NCBI GenBank assembly: GCA_020025175.1
Contig: JAHHSM010000004.1
Location: 1 to 64,000, forward strand
DNA: 64,000 nt
Direction: 5' to 3'
From: Oscillospiraceae bacterium
GTDB taxonomy: Bacteria > Bacillota > Clostridia > Oscillospirales > Oscillospiraceae
Positions 40,546-50,154 of the stretch are shown here, piece after piece. The position numbers were made by a program, and so were the translations under genes. The notes under the pieces were generated by a model. That model did not search any database, was not told the DNA's origin, and was given only the letters and a program-made list of their open reading frames with translations. Positions within the stretch are counted from its first letter, which is position 1; every line of letters begins with the position of its first letter.

Positions 40546-42495
40546 ATGAAAGACGGTTTTGTCTCTGTTGCAGTGGGCAGCCCCAAAATTCAGCTTGCCA
40601 ACTGCTATTATAATGCCGAACAGATTTTTACCATGATGCGCGCAGCCGAGCGCGAAGGTGTGAAGCTGCTCACCCTGCCTGAATTGTGCATCACCGGCTA
40701 TACCTGCGGTGACCTTTTTAATCAGCGCACACTGCTGGAAGGCGCAAAGGATGCCCTCAATACCATCCTTGAAGCCACCCGCGCTCTGGAGCTGGTGGCG
40801 GTGGTGGGTCTGCCTTTGTCTGTGGAAGGCCGGCTGTACAACTGTGGTGCTGTGATTCAAAAGGGTCATATTCTGGGTGTTGTACCAAAAACCAATCTCC
40901 CCAACTACAGCGAGTTTTACGAAAAGCGTCAGTTTACACCTGCACCGAATGAGAATCGCCTTATCTCCCTGTGCGGACAGGAAAATGTGCCCTTTGGCGC
41001 AAAAATCCTCTTCCGCTGCAACGAAATGCCCGAATTTACCATCGGTGTGGAAATTTGTGAAGATCTATGGGTGCCCAATCCACCGTCTATCGCTCTGGCA
41101 GGTGCCGGGGCAACTGTTTTGTGCAACCCTTCCGCCAGCAACGAAATGGTGGGCAAGGGTGCCCAGCGCCGCACCCTCGTGAAGCAGCATTCCTCCCGCC
41201 TGCTCTGCGGCTACCTCTATTCCAGCTGCGGCGAAGGCGAAAGCACATCGGATGTGGTCTTTGGCTCTCATTGCATCATTGCCGAAAACGGCAGTGTTTT
41301 GAGCGAAATGCGTTTTGAATCCGGCATGAAAATCAGTGAATTTGACTTCCATAAGCTGGAGAATGAACGCCGCCGCATGCAGCGTTTTGCCATTACCGAG
41401 CCTTCTGACGGCTATATGATGATTCCCTTCTCCCTAACCTATGCCGAAACAAAGCTGACCCGTTCTATTTCCGCAACACCCTTTGTGCCTGAAAATGAGG
41501 AAAACCGCAGCGAGCGCTGCGAGGAAATTCTGCTCATTGCCTCTCTTGGTCTAAAGCACCGTTTGGAGCATACCCACGCAAAAACAGCGGTGGTGGGTCT
41601 GTCCGGCGGTTTGGATTCCACCCTTGCCATGCTCATCACCATGATTGCCATGAAGATGCTGGGGCGTCCCGCCTCCGACGTCATCGCCGTGACCATGCCC
41701 TGCTTCGGCACCACCGACCGCACGAAAAATAATGCCGTAGAGCTGGCAGAACGCATGGGCGCCACCCTGCGCACAGTGGATATTTCCGATTCTGTTCGCG
41801 CCCATTTTAAGGATATCGGTCAGAGTATGGACGATCACAACGTCACCTTTGAAAACGGTCAGGCGCGGGAGCGCACGCAGGTTTTAATGGATATTGCCAA
41901 TATGACCGGCGGTCTTGTGATCGGCACCGGCGATTTGAGCGAGCTGGCGCTGGGGTGGGCAACCTACAATGGTGACCACATGAGCATGTATGCCGTCAAC
42001 GCCTCCATCCCGAAAACACTGGTGCGCCATCTGGTGGACTATGTGGCAAAGGATAATTTGGAGAAGGATGAGGAATTGACCAACGTATTGGAAGATATTC
42101 TTGACACCCCCGTTTCTCCCGAGCTTCTGCCGGCTGTCAATGGAAAGATTGCCCAGAAAACGGAAGATCTGGTCGGTCCATACGAGCTGCATGATTTCTT
42201 CCTGTTCTATATCGTTCGCTGCGCTTTCCCCCCTCGCAAGGTTTACCGTTTGGCAAAGTGTGCTTTCTGCGGACAGTACAGCGATGAAATCATTTTGAAA
42301 TGGCTGAAAACCTTCTACCGCCGGTTCTTTGCCCAGCAATTCAAGCGCAACTGCCTGCCCGACGGCCCCAAGGTCGGCTCTGTTTCCTTCTCTCCCCGCG
42401 GCGATTGGCGTATGCCCAGCGATGCCATGGCACAGCTGTGGCTCGATGAGCTGGAGCTGCTGGAAGATGCCGGAAACGACATTGTGAAAATGTGA
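40546..42495 (+). CDS. nadE: glutamine-dependent NAD+ synthetase
   Basis: A 649-residue two-domain enzyme that amidates nicotinic acid adenine dinucleotide. The N-terminal nitrilase-type glutaminase has the E-K-C triad: LPELCITGY, LPNYSEFYEKRQF, and C171 in GVEICEDLW. The C-terminal synthetase has the PP-loop SGGLDS (353-358) and GTGDLSELALGWATYNGDHMSMY. Length and layout fit the glutamine-dependent form. Single gene with its own promoter and terminator. Confidence 0.97.
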   Translation: MKDGFVSVAVGSPKIQLANCYYNAEQIFTMMRAAEREGVKLLTLPELCITGYTCGDLFNQRTLLEGAKDALNTILEATRALELVAVVGLPLSVEGRLYNCGAVIQKGHILGVVPKTNLPNYSEFYEKRQFTPAPNENRLISLCGQENVPFGAKILFRCNEMPEFTIGVEICEDLWVPNPPSIALAGAGATVLCNPSASNEMVGKGAQRRTLVKQHSSRLLCGYLYSSCGEGESTSDVVFGSHCIIAENGSVLSEMRFESGMKISEFDFHKLENERRRMQRFAITEPSDGYMMIPFSLTYAETKLTRSISATPFVPENEENRSERCEEILLIASLGLKHRLEHTHAKTAVVGLSGGLDSTLAMLITMIAMKMLGRPASDVIAVTMPCFGTTDRTKNNAVELAERMGATLRTVDISDSVRAHFKDIGQSMDDHNVTFENGQARERTQVLMDIANMTGGLVIGTGDLSELALGWATYNGDHMSMYAVNASIPKTLVRHLVDYVAKDNLEKDEELTNVLEDILDTPVSPELLPAVNGKIAQKTEDLVGPYELHDFFLFYIVRCAFPPRKVYRLAKCAFCGQYSDEIILKWLKTFYRRFFAQQFKRNCLPDGPKVGSVSFSPRGDWRMPSDAMAQLWLDELELLEDAGNDIVKM

Positions 42496-42502
42496 TTTTT
42501 TT

Positions 42503-42533
42503 GGGGAAGGCAGCGACTCTGCCTTCCCCTTTC
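42503..42533 (+). terminator. terminator after nadE
   Basis: GGGGAAGGCAG and CTGCCTTCCCC form a perfect 11-bp stem with a 5-base loop (42503-42529), followed by TTTC, just after the nadE stop. Confidence 0.8.
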
Positions 42534-42561
42534 ATCCATAAACAAGGATAAGGAGTTTTTT

Positions 42562-42999
42562 ATGAAAACTGTTACCCTCTATACCGACGGTGCATGCAGC
42601 GGCAATCCCGGTCCCGGCGGCTGGGGCGCTATTTTGATGTACGGCGGTCACGAGCTGGAATTATCCGGCGGTGAAGAAAGCACCACCAACAATCGCATGG
42701 AGCTTTTGGCTGTGATCCGTGCCCTGCAAAAATTAAAGGAGCCATGCATCGTGGAGCTGTACAGCGACAGCAAGTATGTGATTGATTCTTTGGAAAAAGG
42801 CTGGGCATGGGGCTGGAAGAAAAAAGGCTGGATCAAAAGTGATAAAAAACCTGCCCTCAATGCAGACCTTTGGGAAATTCTGCTGCCTCTGACCCAAACC
42901 CACGAGGTGCATTATCACTGGGTCAAGGGCCATGCAAGTAATGAATACAACAACCGCTGTGACGCCATGGCGGTGGCACAAAGCCAGAAGTTTAAATAA
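42562..42999 (+). CDS. rnhA: ribonuclease HI
   Basis: A 145-residue RNase H that degrades RNA in RNA-DNA hybrids. The catalytic residues are D9 (YTDGACSGNPGPGGW), E47 (NNRMELL), D69 (YSDSKYV) and D134, with H124 in WVKGHASNEYNNRCD. The basic handle region (WGWKKKGWIKSDKK) is present. Its last 77 coding bases plus 13 bases after the stop are repeated downstream behind a structured element; here the first copy keeps the full gene intact. Confidence 0.97.
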   Translation: MKTVTLYTDGACSGNPGPGGWGAILMYGGHELELSGGEESTTNNRMELLAVIRALQKLKEPCIVELYSDSKYVIDSLEKGWAWGWKKKGWIKSDKKPALNADLWEILLPLTQTHEVHYHWVKGHASNEYNNRCDAMAVAQSQKFK

Positions 43000-43012
43000 T
43001 TTTCCCTACCCT
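42923..43012 (+). repeat. direct repeat, copy 1: rnhA 3' end
   Basis: Ninety bases covering the KGHASNEY... end of rnhA, its TAA stop and 13 following bases match 43134-43223 with a single T/C difference (42960 vs 43171), which is synonymous. It borders the element on the left. Confidence 0.95.
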
Positions 43013-43133
43013 TGACCCACCGCGCTTTGCGCGTGCAAGCCGTTTGCTTTGCAAACGCTTGCCGAAGGGCGGATTCACTCCGCCCGAGGTTCTTTTTATC
43101 AGGGTTCCCGTTTTGCCTTGGCAAAATGGGATA
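43013..43133 (+). mobile_element. 121-base structured palindromic element, copy B (after rnhA)
   Basis: Four hairpins in the same order as copy A: CGCGC-TTT-GCGCG (43021-43033); CAAG...GTTTGC-TTT-GCAAAC...CTTG (43036-43061); GGGCGGA-TTCAC-TCCGCCC (43067-43085); then CAGGGTTCCC (43100-43109) leading into CCCGTTTTGCC-TT-GGCAAAATGGG (43107-43130). Stem bases differ from copy A yet stay paired, and loop and linker motifs are kept. No protein is encoded. Confidence 0.78.
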
Positions 43134-43223
43134 TCAAGGGCCATGCAAGTAATGAATACAACAACCGCTGCGACGCCATGGCGGTGGCACAAAGCCAGAA
43201 GTTTAAATAATTTTCCCTACCCT
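43134..43223 (+). repeat. direct repeat, copy 2: displaced rnhA 3' end
   Basis: A near-identical copy of the rnhA end that is not attached to a start. The single difference from copy 1 suggests a recent duplication, younger than the one after aspS. Confidence 0.95.
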
Positions 43224-43255
43224 CTCATCAAAATGTAAAAGAAAGGGCGTCCACT

Positions 43256-44059
43256 ATGAAATTTGTGAAGAAAAGCGCCTGGGAAAAGGAATGGACACAA
43301 ACTTTGCAGCAGGAAAAGCAGTACCTGCAAAAGAACCGACAGAAAAAGGATTCCTTTCTTAACCAAAAACTGGAATCGCACATTCCCGACACCCTGCAAA
43401 GCACTTTGGACAGTGCCTTCAATAAAGCATTTTCCCTGATTTTTGAAAAGGGCACCGGGGTCATTGAAAAAACATACGATAAAAGAAAAAAGAAAACCGC
43501 AGCAAATCTGCGCCGCAGCAGTGCCAACGAAACCGGCAGCCGCGAAACCCTGCGCGCTTTCAAAAGCACCTCTTCCCTGTCCGCTGCCAAAAATCTGACC
43601 CTTTCCAGTGTGGAGGGCATCGGTCTGGGCGTGCTCGGTATCGGCATTCCCGATATTCCGCTGTTTTCTGCCATGATTTTTAAAAGTCTTTACGAAATTG
43701 CCGGTGACTATGGCTATCCCTATCAAAGCGAAAACGAGAAAATTTTTTTACTAAGGCTCATTGATGCTGCCCTTTCCCACGGTGAGGCACTGCAGCAAAA
43801 AAATACGGAAATCGACCGCTATATCGGTCTGCACCGCTGGCCGCATGACACCCGGCTGGAAACAGAACTGCAAAAAACGGCAGCCCGGCTTTCCGGGGAG
43901 CTGCTGTATATGAAATTTTTGCAGGGTATTCCCATCGCCGGTGCCGTGGGCGGCGCATACGATGTGGTATATCTGCACCGGATTCAAAATTACGCAAAGC
44001 TCAAATATCACAAGCGTTTTTTACTTGATCACAAAAACAGAAAAGCATTCTATGAATAA
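43256..44059 (+). CDS. EcsC family protein
   Basis: A 267-residue protein. The first 90 residues are very basic and polar. The rest has moderately hydrophobic helices: TLSSVEGIGLGVLGIGIPDIPLFSAMIFKSLYEIAGDYGYPY is characteristic of EcsC-domain proteins, as is IPIAGAVGGAYDVVYLHRIQNYAKLKYHKRFL near the end. Cellular role is unknown; in Bacillus the ecs operon affects secretion and sporulation, but the ecsAB transporter genes are not here. It starts 32 bases after the displaced rnhA end. Confidence 0.82.
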   Translation: MKFVKKSAWEKEWTQTLQQEKQYLQKNRQKKDSFLNQKLESHIPDTLQSTLDSAFNKAFSLIFEKGTGVIEKTYDKRKKKTAANLRRSSANETGSRETLRAFKSTSSLSAAKNLTLSSVEGIGLGVLGIGIPDIPLFSAMIFKSLYEIAGDYGYPYQSENEKIFLLRLIDAALSHGEALQQKNTEIDRYIGLHRWPHDTRLETELQKTAARLSGELLYMKFLQGIPIAGAVGGAYDVVYLHRIQNYAKLKYHKRFLLDHKNRKAFYE

Positions 44060-44128
44060 CGCACATCAGGGGAAGGTTTCCCCCGTTCATTCCCCACAAA
44101 CCGGAAATAAATATAGGAGAACTTACAT

Positions 44129-44734
44129 ATGGCAATAAAAGAAACAAAACGTCATGAATTCAGCTTAAAAAGCGTAGTCGTTCTCGTCTGTGCTGCAATG
44201 ATCGCCGTTTCCATCACCGTGGTTTCCTTCAATATGACAAAGGAACGCAAACCGGTGCTGACTGATACCTTTATCCATGCCCAGATCATGCCGGCAGGCG
44301 AATTGATTTCTTCCAAAATGATCTATAACGGTCTGATCACCTACAGCGACGGCAATATTCCCTTTCTCACAAAGAAAGGATTCTCCATGATCTATCGTGC
44401 TGAAATTGAGGCAGGCGTACAGCTGAAAGATGTGGACGTGAACATTCTTTCCGACAAAGTCGTTTTGACCGTCCCGCCGGTAGACACCTTCGACATCACC
44501 ATCGAGCCGGAATCCGTACAGTTTTACGATGAAAAATTTGCCCTTTTGAACTGGGACAAAAAGCAGGACGTGATCGAGGCCATGAAATTTGCCAAAGAGG
44601 ACGTGATGGAAAACGGGCAGCTCGATGAGTTGGCAGAGCTGGCCCGGGAGCAGACCACCGCTGTTTTAACAGGGTTTCTCCAAAATGTGGTTGGAGACAG
44701 AACAATCAGCGTCGAGTTTAAAAAATCCGAATGA
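44129..44734 (+). CDS. DUF4230 domain membrane-anchored protein
   Basis: A 201-residue protein with one N-terminal membrane helix (about 16-36) and an extracytoplasmic domain. The segment FLTKKGFSMIYRAEIEAGVQLKDVDVNI...VVLTVPPVDTFDITIEPESVQFYDEK fits DUF4230, whose function is unknown. TATAGGAGA precedes the ATG. It ends at a bidirectional terminator. Confidence 0.8.
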   Translation: MAIKETKRHEFSLKSVVVLVCAAMIAVSITVVSFNMTKERKPVLTDTFIHAQIMPAGELISSKMIYNGLITYSDGNIPFLTKKGFSMIYRAEIEAGVQLKDVDVNILSDKVVLTVPPVDTFDITIEPESVQFYDEKFALLNWDKKQDVIEAMKFAKEDVMENGQLDELAELAREQTTAVLTGFLQNVVGDRTISVEFKKSE

Positions 44735-44793
44735 AATGGATGAATGGCTGCGTTTTAAAACGCAATTTAAAAATGTAACAACGAAAAAAGCAG

Positions 44794-44842
44794 CAAAAAA
44801 AGCGATACCATCCCCTTTTTCAGGATGGTATCGCTCTTTTTA
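44794..44842. terminator. bidirectional terminator
   Basis: AGCGATACCATCC (44801-44813) pairs perfectly with GGATGGTATCGCT (44823-44835), with A run before and CTTTTTATTTTT after. It separates the DUF4230 gene from the opposing unknown gene. Confidence 0.9.
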
Positions 44843-44880
44843 TTTTTACAGCGAAAATAGGGACAAAGAACCGTTATTTT

Positions 44881-45417
44881 TCAGCTCAAGGGATATTTTT
44901 TCGCCGGATTGCCCACACGGTAGGACACTGCGAAATCTGCCAGATGCTGGGCAAGCTCCATATGAATATCCTGATAGGGCAGCTCCAAAAGTTTGGCAGC
45001 TTCGGTAATGATGACGCTGACGGGATTGAAGGCATCCCCCTGCCCTTCCTTTTCCTGCACATACCTGTCTGCCATTTTCTGGCAGGCAGCATAAAAGTCG
45101 TCCAACATTTTTGTGCCCTCCTCTTGCTCAATCAGGCACTCGTCTTCCAAATTCTTAATATTATCGCGATAAATACGCTGCAATTCCATACCGGTCGGCT
45201 CTTCGGGAATCTGCATAATCGTCACCACAGTATAGTAGTACATTGCAAACAGAATCGGCATATTTTGAATAAAATCACCACGGCCGTATTTTTCCAGCAT
45301 ACGGTTCACACGGTCAATGCGCAGCCAGATGTCGTTGCTCAAATCTGCCGCAGTTGCCGTTTTGCGATGCATCAGCCAATCTGTAGGCTTTTCCTTTGGC
45401 TTTCTTCCAAATTCCAT
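44881..45417 (-). CDS. hypothetical protein downstream of gyrA
   Basis: A 178-residue, largely helical, soluble-looking protein of unknown family. A mildly hydrophobic stretch (about 54-69: LFAMYYYTVVTIMQI) is too polar around it for a confident membrane helix. GAAAGGAG precedes its ATG. It lies in the same direction as gyrA after an 82-base gap with a hairpin, so partial read-through from gyrA is likely. No function is proposed. Confidence 0.75.
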   Translation of the reverse strand: MEFGRKPKEKPTDWLMHRKTATAADLSNDIWLRIDRVNRMLEKYGRGDFIQNMPILFAMYYYTVVTIMQIPEEPTGMELQRIYRDNIKNLEDECLIEQEEGTKMLDDFYAACQKMADRYVQEKEGQGDAFNPVSVIITEAAKLLELPYQDIHMELAQHLADFAVSYRVGNPAKKYPLS

Positions 45418-45443
45418 TGCGTTCTGTACTCCTTTCGTGCAAA

Positions 45444-45469
45444 GTGCCTGAGAACGATTTCTCAGGCAC
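45444..45469. terminator. hairpin between gyrA and the downstream gene
   Basis: GTGCCTGAGA (45444-45453) pairs with TCTCAGGCAC (45460-45469). On the minus (gyrA) strand only TTTG follows, so it is at best a weak terminator; it may cut expression of the downstream gene or act as an RNA end-protecting stem. On the plus strand CTTCGCTTTTTT follows. Confidence 0.5.
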
Positions 45470-45498
45470 CTTCGCTTTTTTATGCTTTGCCCGTCACA

Positions 45499-48075
45499 TC
45501 AAGGATTTTCCGCGGCTGCTTCCTCAGCGGTTTGTGCGGAAATTTCTCCGGAAGAATCTTGTGTGATTTCCCGGGAAATAACTTCTTCCGTTTCCTCAAA
45601 ATCCTGCTTTTCTTCCTTTTCCGTCAGTGCCAAAGCGATAACCTGATCGCCCTCTTCCTTAAAGCGCATCACAATAACACCCTGCGTTGCACGTCCGGCA
45701 GTACGGATAGAATCCACATCTGTACGGATCAGAATACCGCTTTGGGTCACCAACAGCAAGTCCTCCTCACCGTTGACGATCTTAATGCCAACCACGGGGC
45801 CGGTCTTTTCGGTCACCATGTAGTTCTTGATGCCAATACCGCCACGGTTGGTAATGCGATAGTCGGAAACAGAGGTGCGTTTGCCGTAGCCCTTTTCGGT
45901 AATGGACAGCACTTCCATCGCCTCATCAGCGATGCCTGCGCCGATCACATAGTCCCCTTCACGCAGACGGATACCGCGCACGCCCATAGCGTCACGCCCC
46001 ATGGCACGAACATCGTTTTCATCAAAGCACACAGCCATACCGTCGTGGGTGGCAATGATCATCTTCTGTTCGCCGTTGGTTTCATGGACGGCAATCAGCT
46101 GATCGCCCTCTTCCATGCGCAGCGCACGAATACCGTTGTTGCGCAGATTTTTCAGCGTGGCAACAGGCAGACGCTTAACGGTGCCATGCTTTGTGACCAT
46201 GAACAGGAAGCGGTTTTCGCTGTCCTCCATCGTTCTGGTATGGATCATGGTCTGCACACGCTCGCCCTGCTCCACCTGCAAAATATTAATGATATTGGTG
46301 CCCTTGGCAGTTTTGCCGCTGACGGGAATCTGATAGCCCTTCTTGCGATAAACCTTACCGGTATCGGTAAAGAACAGAATGAAGTCATGGGTTGAAGCCG
46401 TGAACACATCCACCACATAATCCTCTTCACGGGTGGTGATGCCGCGCTTGCCCATGCCGCCCTTGCTCTGGGCGGTGTATTCACTGACGGGTGTACGCTT
46501 GATGTAGCCGGCAGCGGTGAGGGTAAAGACACATTCCTCCTCTTCAATGAGATCCTCAATGTCGATTTCATCCTCGACTTCCTGAATCTCGGTGCAGCGG
46601 TCATCACCGTATTTATCGGAAATCTGCTGCAATTCTTCCTTCAAAATCTGGCGCACCATACCGTCATCGGACAGGATTTTCTGGAAGTAAGCAATTTTCT
46701 CTTCCAGTTCTTTGTATTCATTTTCCAGCTTTTCACGGTCAAGACCCTGCAAAGCCTTCAGGCGCATTTCAAGAATTGCCTGAGCCTGCACTTCGTCCAA
46801 ACCGAAGCGCTGCATCAGGTTTTCCTTTGCGTTATCGTAGCTGGTGCGGATGATTTTAATGACTTCGTCAATATGATCCTGCGCAATCAGCAAGCCCTCC
46901 AGCAGATGGGCGCGCTCCTGAGCCTTGCGCAGATCGTAGCGGGTGCGGCGCACGATGATTTCTTCCTGATAGGTGAGATATTCATCGATAATATGGCGCA
47001 GGGAGAGAATTTTAGGCTGTGACTGATTCTCCACCAGTGCCAGCATATTGATGGCAAAGGAGGTTTGCAGCTGAGTCTGGGCAAACAAACGATTCAAAAT
47101 GATCTGGGGATTTGCGTCACGCTTCAGCTCAATGACAATGCGCATACCGTTGCGGTCGGATTCATCACGGATATCGCTGATGCCCTCAAGACGCTTATCC
47201 TCCACCTGATCTGCCATGTTCTTGATGAGCATGCGCTTATTGACCTGATAAGGGATTTCGGTGATCACAATACGGGTACGATCCTTACCGAATTCCTCAA
47301 ATTCATGGCGCGCACGAATGACCACACGTCCGCGGCCCGTTGCATACGCTGCACGGATGCCGCTGCGTCCCATAATAATGCCCTTTGTGGGAAAATCGGG
47401 ACCTTTGATATGCTGCATCAAATCGGCAAGCTCTGCTTCGGGGTTCTCCAGCACGCAGATACAGGCACCGATGACTTCACGCAGGTTGTGGGGCGGAATA
47501 TTCGTTGCCATACCAACTGCAATACCGGAGGAACCGTTGACCAGCAGGTTGGGAAAGCGGGACGGCAGCACACGAGGCTCCTTGCGGCTTTCGTCAAAGT
47601 TGGGGTCCCAATCCACCGTATCCTTTTCCAGGTCACGGAGCATTTCATTGGAAATTTTAGAAAGTCTTGCTTCGGTATAACGGTAAGCCGCAGGGGGATC
47701 ACCGTCGATGGAACCGAAGTTGCCGTGGCCGTCCACCAGCATATAGCGCATGGAGAAATCCTGCGCCAGACGCACCAGTGCATCATAGACGGAGGCATCA
47801 CCATGGGGATGGTAACGACCCAGGACGTCACCGACGCAGGTGGCGGACTTTTTAAAAGGACGGTCAGCTGTCAGATTATCTTCATACATTGCGTAGAGAA
47901 TACGGCGATGCACAGGCTTCAGACCATCGCGCACGTCGGGCAGGGCACGGCCCACAATGACGGACATGGCGTATTCAATATAAGACTGCTCCATTTCCGG
48001 AACCAGTGATTTTTCTATAATTTTTTGATCGGGATATCGAATCTCTTCGGGATCATACTGAGGTTTTTTGCTCAT
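45499..48075 (-). CDS. gyrA: DNA gyrase subunit A
   Basis: An 858-residue subunit that cuts and rejoins DNA. The catalytic tyrosine is Y133 in [11 protein letters not shown]. The N-terminal [22 protein letters not shown] and the [17 protein letters not shown] helix are typical. The C-terminal beta-pinwheel has a GyrA-box-like [10 protein letters not shown]. At the position of E. coli S83 it has A94, a site where the residue affects quinolone binding. A perfect Noc-binding palindrome (45566-45579) lies within its last 30 codons. Downstream of gyrB by 65 bases. Confidence 0.98.
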   Translation of the reverse strand: MSKKPQYDPEEIRYPDQKIIEKSLVPEMEQSYIEYAMSVIVGRALPDVRDGLKPVHRRILYAMYEDNLTADRPFKKSATCVGDVLGRYHPHGDASVYDALVRLAQDFSMRYMLVDGHGNFGSIDGDPPAAYRYTEARLSKISNEMLRDLEKDTVDWDPNFDESRKEPRVLPSRFPNLLVNGSSGIAVGMATNIPPHNLREVIGACICVLENPEAELADLMQHIKGPDFPTKGIIMGRSGIRAAYATGRGRVVIRARHEFEEFGKDRTRIVITEIPYQVNKRMLIKNMADQVEDKRLEGISDIRDESDRNGMRIVIELKRDANPQIILNRLFAQTQLQTSFAINMLALVENQSQPKILSLRHIIDEYLTYQEEIIVRRTRYDLRKAQERAHLLEGLLIAQDHIDEVIKIIRTSYDNAKENLMQRFGLDEVQAQAILEMRLKALQGLDREKLENEYKELEEKIAYFQKILSDDGMVRQILKEELQQISDKYGDDRCTEIQEVEDEIDIEDLIEEEECVFTLTAAGYIKRTPVSEYTAQSKGGMGKRGITTREEDYVVDVFTASTHDFILFFTDTGKVYRKKGYQIPVSGKTAKGTNIINILQVEQGERVQTMIHTRTMEDSENRFLFMVTKHGTVKRLPVATLKNLRNNGIRALRMEEGDQLIAVHETNGEQKMIIATHDGMAVCFDENDVRAMGRDAMGVRGIRLREGDYVIGAGIADEAMEVLSITEKGYGKRTSVSDYRITNRGGIGIKNYMVTEKTGPVVGIKIVNGEEDLLLVTQSGILIRTDVDSIRTAGRATQGVIVMRFKEEGDQVIALALTEKEEKQDFEETEEVISREITQDSSGEISAQTAEEAAAENP
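45566..45579. promoter_or_regulatory. Noc-binding site (NBS) inside gyrA
   Basis: ATTTCCCGGGAAAT is a perfect 14-base palindrome identical to the core of the Bacillus Noc-binding consensus. It lies in the gyrA coding frame (VISREI). Binding by the Noc encoded at 11.5-12.3 kb is inferred. Confidence 0.8.
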
Positions 48076-48140
48076 TTTTCTTGTTTTCCTCCTTTATGAG
48101 AGGTGTCTTTTTATGGTTCTGTTCTCTATAAAAAAATACC

Positions 48141-50096
48141 TTAATAATCCAAATTTACCGCATACTGCGCGTTTTTCTCAATAAATTCTTTTCTCGGCTC
48201 CACCTTTTCGCCCATCAAAATGGTAAACGTCTCGTCGGCGCGTACGGCATCGCCCAACGTGATGCGGCGCAATGTACGCTTTTCGGGGTCCATGGTGGTT
48301 TCCCACAGTTCATGGGGATTCATTTCACCAAGACCTTTGAAACGGGAAATATCAATTTTCGCATTGGGATTGTCACCGCGCAGTTCAGCAGAGATCTGAT
48401 CGCGCTCTTCATCGGAGAAAGCAACTCGCACTGTTTTGCCGCGGGTCAGTTTATAAAGAGGCGGCACTGCGGAATACACATACCCTTCCTCGATCATGGG
48501 CCGCATAAAGCGGAAGAAAAAGGTCAAAAGCAGGGTACGAATATGAGAGCCGTCCACATCGGCATCGGCCATAATAATAACTTTGTGATAGCGCAGCTTG
48601 TCGGTGTCGAATTCTTCACCAATGCCGGCGCCCAGTGCCGTAATGACGGGCTGGAGCTTATCGTTGCCGTAAACCTTGTCCGCTCTCGCCTTTTCCACGT
48701 TCAGCATCTTACCCCAAAGCGGCAGGATCGCCTGAAAACGGGAGTCACGTCCCTGCGTGGCAGAACCGCCTGCGGAGTCACCCTCGACGATGTAAATTTC
48801 AGTCAGTTCGGGATTATTTTCGTTGCAGTCACGCAGCTTATCCGGCATGGCAGCACCGCCCAGTGCCGTTTTTCTGCGGATGCTCTCGCGGGCTTTCCGC
48901 GCCGCTTCACGGGCACGGTTTGCCGTCAGCGCCTTGTCGAGAATCATGCGGCCGACGCTGGGATTTTCTTCAAGGAAGGTTTCCAGCTTTGCAGATACGA
49001 TATTGTTGACCAGCGTACGAATTTCGCTGTTGCCCAGCTTTGCCTTGGTCTGTCCCTCAAACTGCGCTTCGGTCAGTTTAACGGAAATCACACAGGTCAA
49101 ACCTTCACGACAGTCCTCGCCGGAAATTTTTTCGTCATCCTTGAGCAGCTTAATCTTGCGGCCGTATGCATTGAGCACGGTGGTCAGTGCACGCTTAAAG
49201 CCTTCCTCATGCATGCCGCCTTCCGGTGTACGCACGTTGTTGGCAAAAGAATAAATGGTTTCGCTGTAGCTGTCATTATACTGGATGGCAACCTCTGCCA
49301 TGGAATCGTCCTTCTGCCCTGCCATGTAAATAACTTCGCTGTGGAGGGCATCCTTGCTCTTGTTGAGCCAGGTCACAAACTCACGGATACCGCCCTCATA
49401 GCACATGCAGTGCAGGCGTTCTTTTTCCGGCTTTTCCGCGGACTCCGGGCGGGCATCCTCAATGGTGATGCGCAGCCCTGCATTGAGAAATGCCTCTTCC
49501 TGCATACGCAGGTGCAGTGTTTCATAGTTATAGATCAGATCCTCGAACATTTCAGGATCAGGCTTAAAGGTTACAGTGGTTCCGGTGTGATCCGTTTCCC
49601 CGATGACAGTCATTTCCTGTACCACATGACCACGGGCAAATTTCATTTCATAGATTTTGCCCTCACGGTGAACCTGAACGGTCAGCCATTCACTCAATGC
49701 ATTGACCACGGATGCACCCACGCCGTGCAGACCGCCCGCCACCTTGTAGCCGCCGCCGCCGAACTTACCGCCGGCATGGAGCACGGTATAAACAACCTCC
49801 AACGCAGGCTTTCCGGTCTGTGCCTGAATGTCAACGGGAATACCGCGTCCGTTATCCACAACGGTAATGGTATTGCCTTCGTTGATACGCACCAGAATAT
49901 CGGTACAATAGCCTGCCAGCGCTTCGTCGATGGCGTTATCTACGATTTCATAAACCAGGTGGTGCAGACCACTGGTGGATGTGGAACCGATATACATACC
50001 CGGGCGCTTGCGAACTGCCTCCAGTCCCTCCAGCACCTGAATTTCTGAAGCATCATATTCTGTGTCTACTTCAATGTTATATACTTCTTCGTCCAT
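48141..50096 (-). CDS. gyrB: DNA gyrase subunit B
   Basis: A 651-residue GHKL ATPase subunit. ATP-binding motifs [19 protein letters not shown] and [14 protein letters not shown] are in the N-terminal third; the TOPRIM domain has EGDSAGGSA and [13 protein letters not shown]; the C-terminal [18 protein letters not shown] block binds GyrA. The ATG at 50096 has AGGGAGG seven bases upstream; the in-frame extension to 50177 runs into the remB intergenic region and is not supported. Between remB and gyrA. Confidence 0.98.
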   Translation of the reverse strand: MDEEVYNIEVDTEYDASEIQVLEGLEAVRKRPGMYIGSTSTSGLHHLVYEIVDNAIDEALAGYCTDILVRINEGNTITVVDNGRGIPVDIQAQTGKPALEVVYTVLHAGGKFGGGGYKVAGGLHGVGASVVNALSEWLTVQVHREGKIYEMKFARGHVVQEMTVIGETDHTGTTVTFKPDPEMFEDLIYNYETLHLRMQEEAFLNAGLRITIEDARPESAEKPEKERLHCMCYEGGIREFVTWLNKSKDALHSEVIYMAGQKDDSMAEVAIQYNDSYSETIYSFANNVRTPEGGMHEEGFKRALTTVLNAYGRKIKLLKDDEKISGEDCREGLTCVISVKLTEAQFEGQTKAKLGNSEIRTLVNNIVSAKLETFLEENPSVGRMILDKALTANRAREAARKARESIRRKTALGGAAMPDKLRDCNENNPELTEIYIVEGDSAGGSATQGRDSRFQAILPLWGKMLNVEKARADKVYGNDKLQPVITALGAGIGEEFDTDKLRYHKVIIMADADVDGSHIRTLLLTFFFRFMRPMIEEGYVYSAVPPLYKLTRGKTVRVAFSDEERDQISAELRGDNPNAKIDISRFKGLGEMNPHELWETTMDPEKRTLRRITLGDAVRADETFTILMGEKVEPRKEFIEKNAQYAVNLDY

Positions 50097-50154
50097 TTCG
50101 GAACCTCCCTTTACTCGTTTATGTTCTTTTGAGACGAAAAACGAATGATTTGAT

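Noticed and set aside
48312..50048. 578-residue open frame on the plus strand opposite gyrB
   Set aside because: Mirror of gyrB codon bias; no ribosome site and no recognisable domains.
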